Shown here: piece by piece, positions 5,566-5,731 of the stretch
Position numbering within the stretch: the first letter of the stretch is position 1
Layout: each line of letters begins with the position of its first letter
Assembly: GCA_030146445.1 (NCBI GenBank)
Contig: JASLBT010000301.1
Location: 1 to 5,731 of the forward strand
Source: Segetibacter sp.
Lineage (GTDB): Bacteria; Bacteroidota; Bacteroidia; Chitinophagales; Chitinophagaceae
DNA length: 5,731 nucleotides
Direction of reading: 5' to 3'
Notes under the pieces: generated by a model
What the model was told of the DNA's origin: nothing
What the model saw: the letters and a program-made list of their open reading frames with translations, nothing else
Database searches by the model: none
Position numbers and translations under genes: made by a program

Positions 5566-5731
5566 GTTATGAGTGTAGAGTGATGAGTGTAGAGTGATGA
5601 GTGCAGAGTGATGAGTGCAGAGTGATGAGTGCAGAGTGATGAGTGTAGAGTTATGAGTGCAGAGTGATGAGTGTAGAGTTATGAGTGCAGAGTGATGAGT
5701 GTAGAGTGATGAGTGTAGAGGATGAGTGTAG
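5566..5731 (+). repeat. 14-base tandem array (eleven full units plus a partial one), open at the right edge
   Basis: The unit GTKATGAGTGYAGA repeats head to tail without spacers. Eleven full units fill 5566-5719 and a twelfth, with one T deleted, is cut by the window end. Only two positions vary: position 3 (G or T) and position 11 (T or C). Each unit is itself two related heptads, GTGATGA and GTGTAGA, so the basic period is 7. Units 6-7 and 8-9 form an identical 28-base pair, and units 3-5 are identical, pointing to recent slippage or unequal exchange. The plus strand is nearly free of C. The array starts four bases after the peptidase stop, and no terminator is visible before it. Confidence 0.98.

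Noticed and set aside
5566..5731. CRISPR array
   Set aside because: The 14-base units abut with no spacers and vary at fixed positions, which is a tandem satellite.
5566..5731. Box C (RUGAUGA) or hammerhead-core (CUGANGA) motif in array RNA
   Set aside because: GUGAUGA fits box C by sequence, but there is no CUGA box D partner and bacteria lack this machinery. The hammerhead core needs an initial C, and no other core strand is present.

Overview
The window looks like a stretch of a Bacteroidota chromosome, most likely from the Chitinophagaceae or a close relative. The reasons are a DUF5606-type protein (a family I know only from Bacteroidota), an M3 oligoendopeptidase of the form common there, starts without clear Shine-Dalgarno sequences but with TTGCAG-like -7 boxes just upstream, and spacers filled with G-rich, C-poor short repeats containing CGCAGAG words. 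Phylum placement is fairly safe; the family is a guess.

Layout: 1-269 (minus) is the N-terminal part of a short-chain dehydrogenase/reductase that runs off the left edge. 270-1038 is a 769-base divergent spacer without a convincing gene. It holds a palindrome at the dehydrogenase start, two copies of a CGCAGAG-type repeat, a long G-rich tract with a loose 7-base period, and an AT-richer stretch before uvrB. 1039-3072 (plus) is complete uvrB. 3172-3759 (plus) is a DUF5606-like protein with an acidic, then lysine-rich tail, followed by a strong intrinsic terminator. 3843-5561 (plus) is an M3-family zinc oligoendopeptidase. From 5566 to the right edge runs a 14-base tandem array that continues beyond the window.

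The three plus-strand genes are co-oriented with gaps of 99 and 83 bases. They have no evident common pathway: DNA repair, an uncharacterised Bacteroidota protein, and cytosolic peptide turnover. The terminator between the last two argues against one simple operon. The dehydrogenase is clearly more AT-rich than the other genes, so the left spacer may mark a composition boundary.

I see no defence system, mobile element with a transposase, CRISPR array or RNA gene. The most unusual content is in the spacers: a 14-base array built from two related heptads, heptad periodicity with the same strand asymmetry in the other large spacer, a 16-base near-identical element in both short intergenic gaps, and a terminator whose T-run ends 14 bases before the next start codon.
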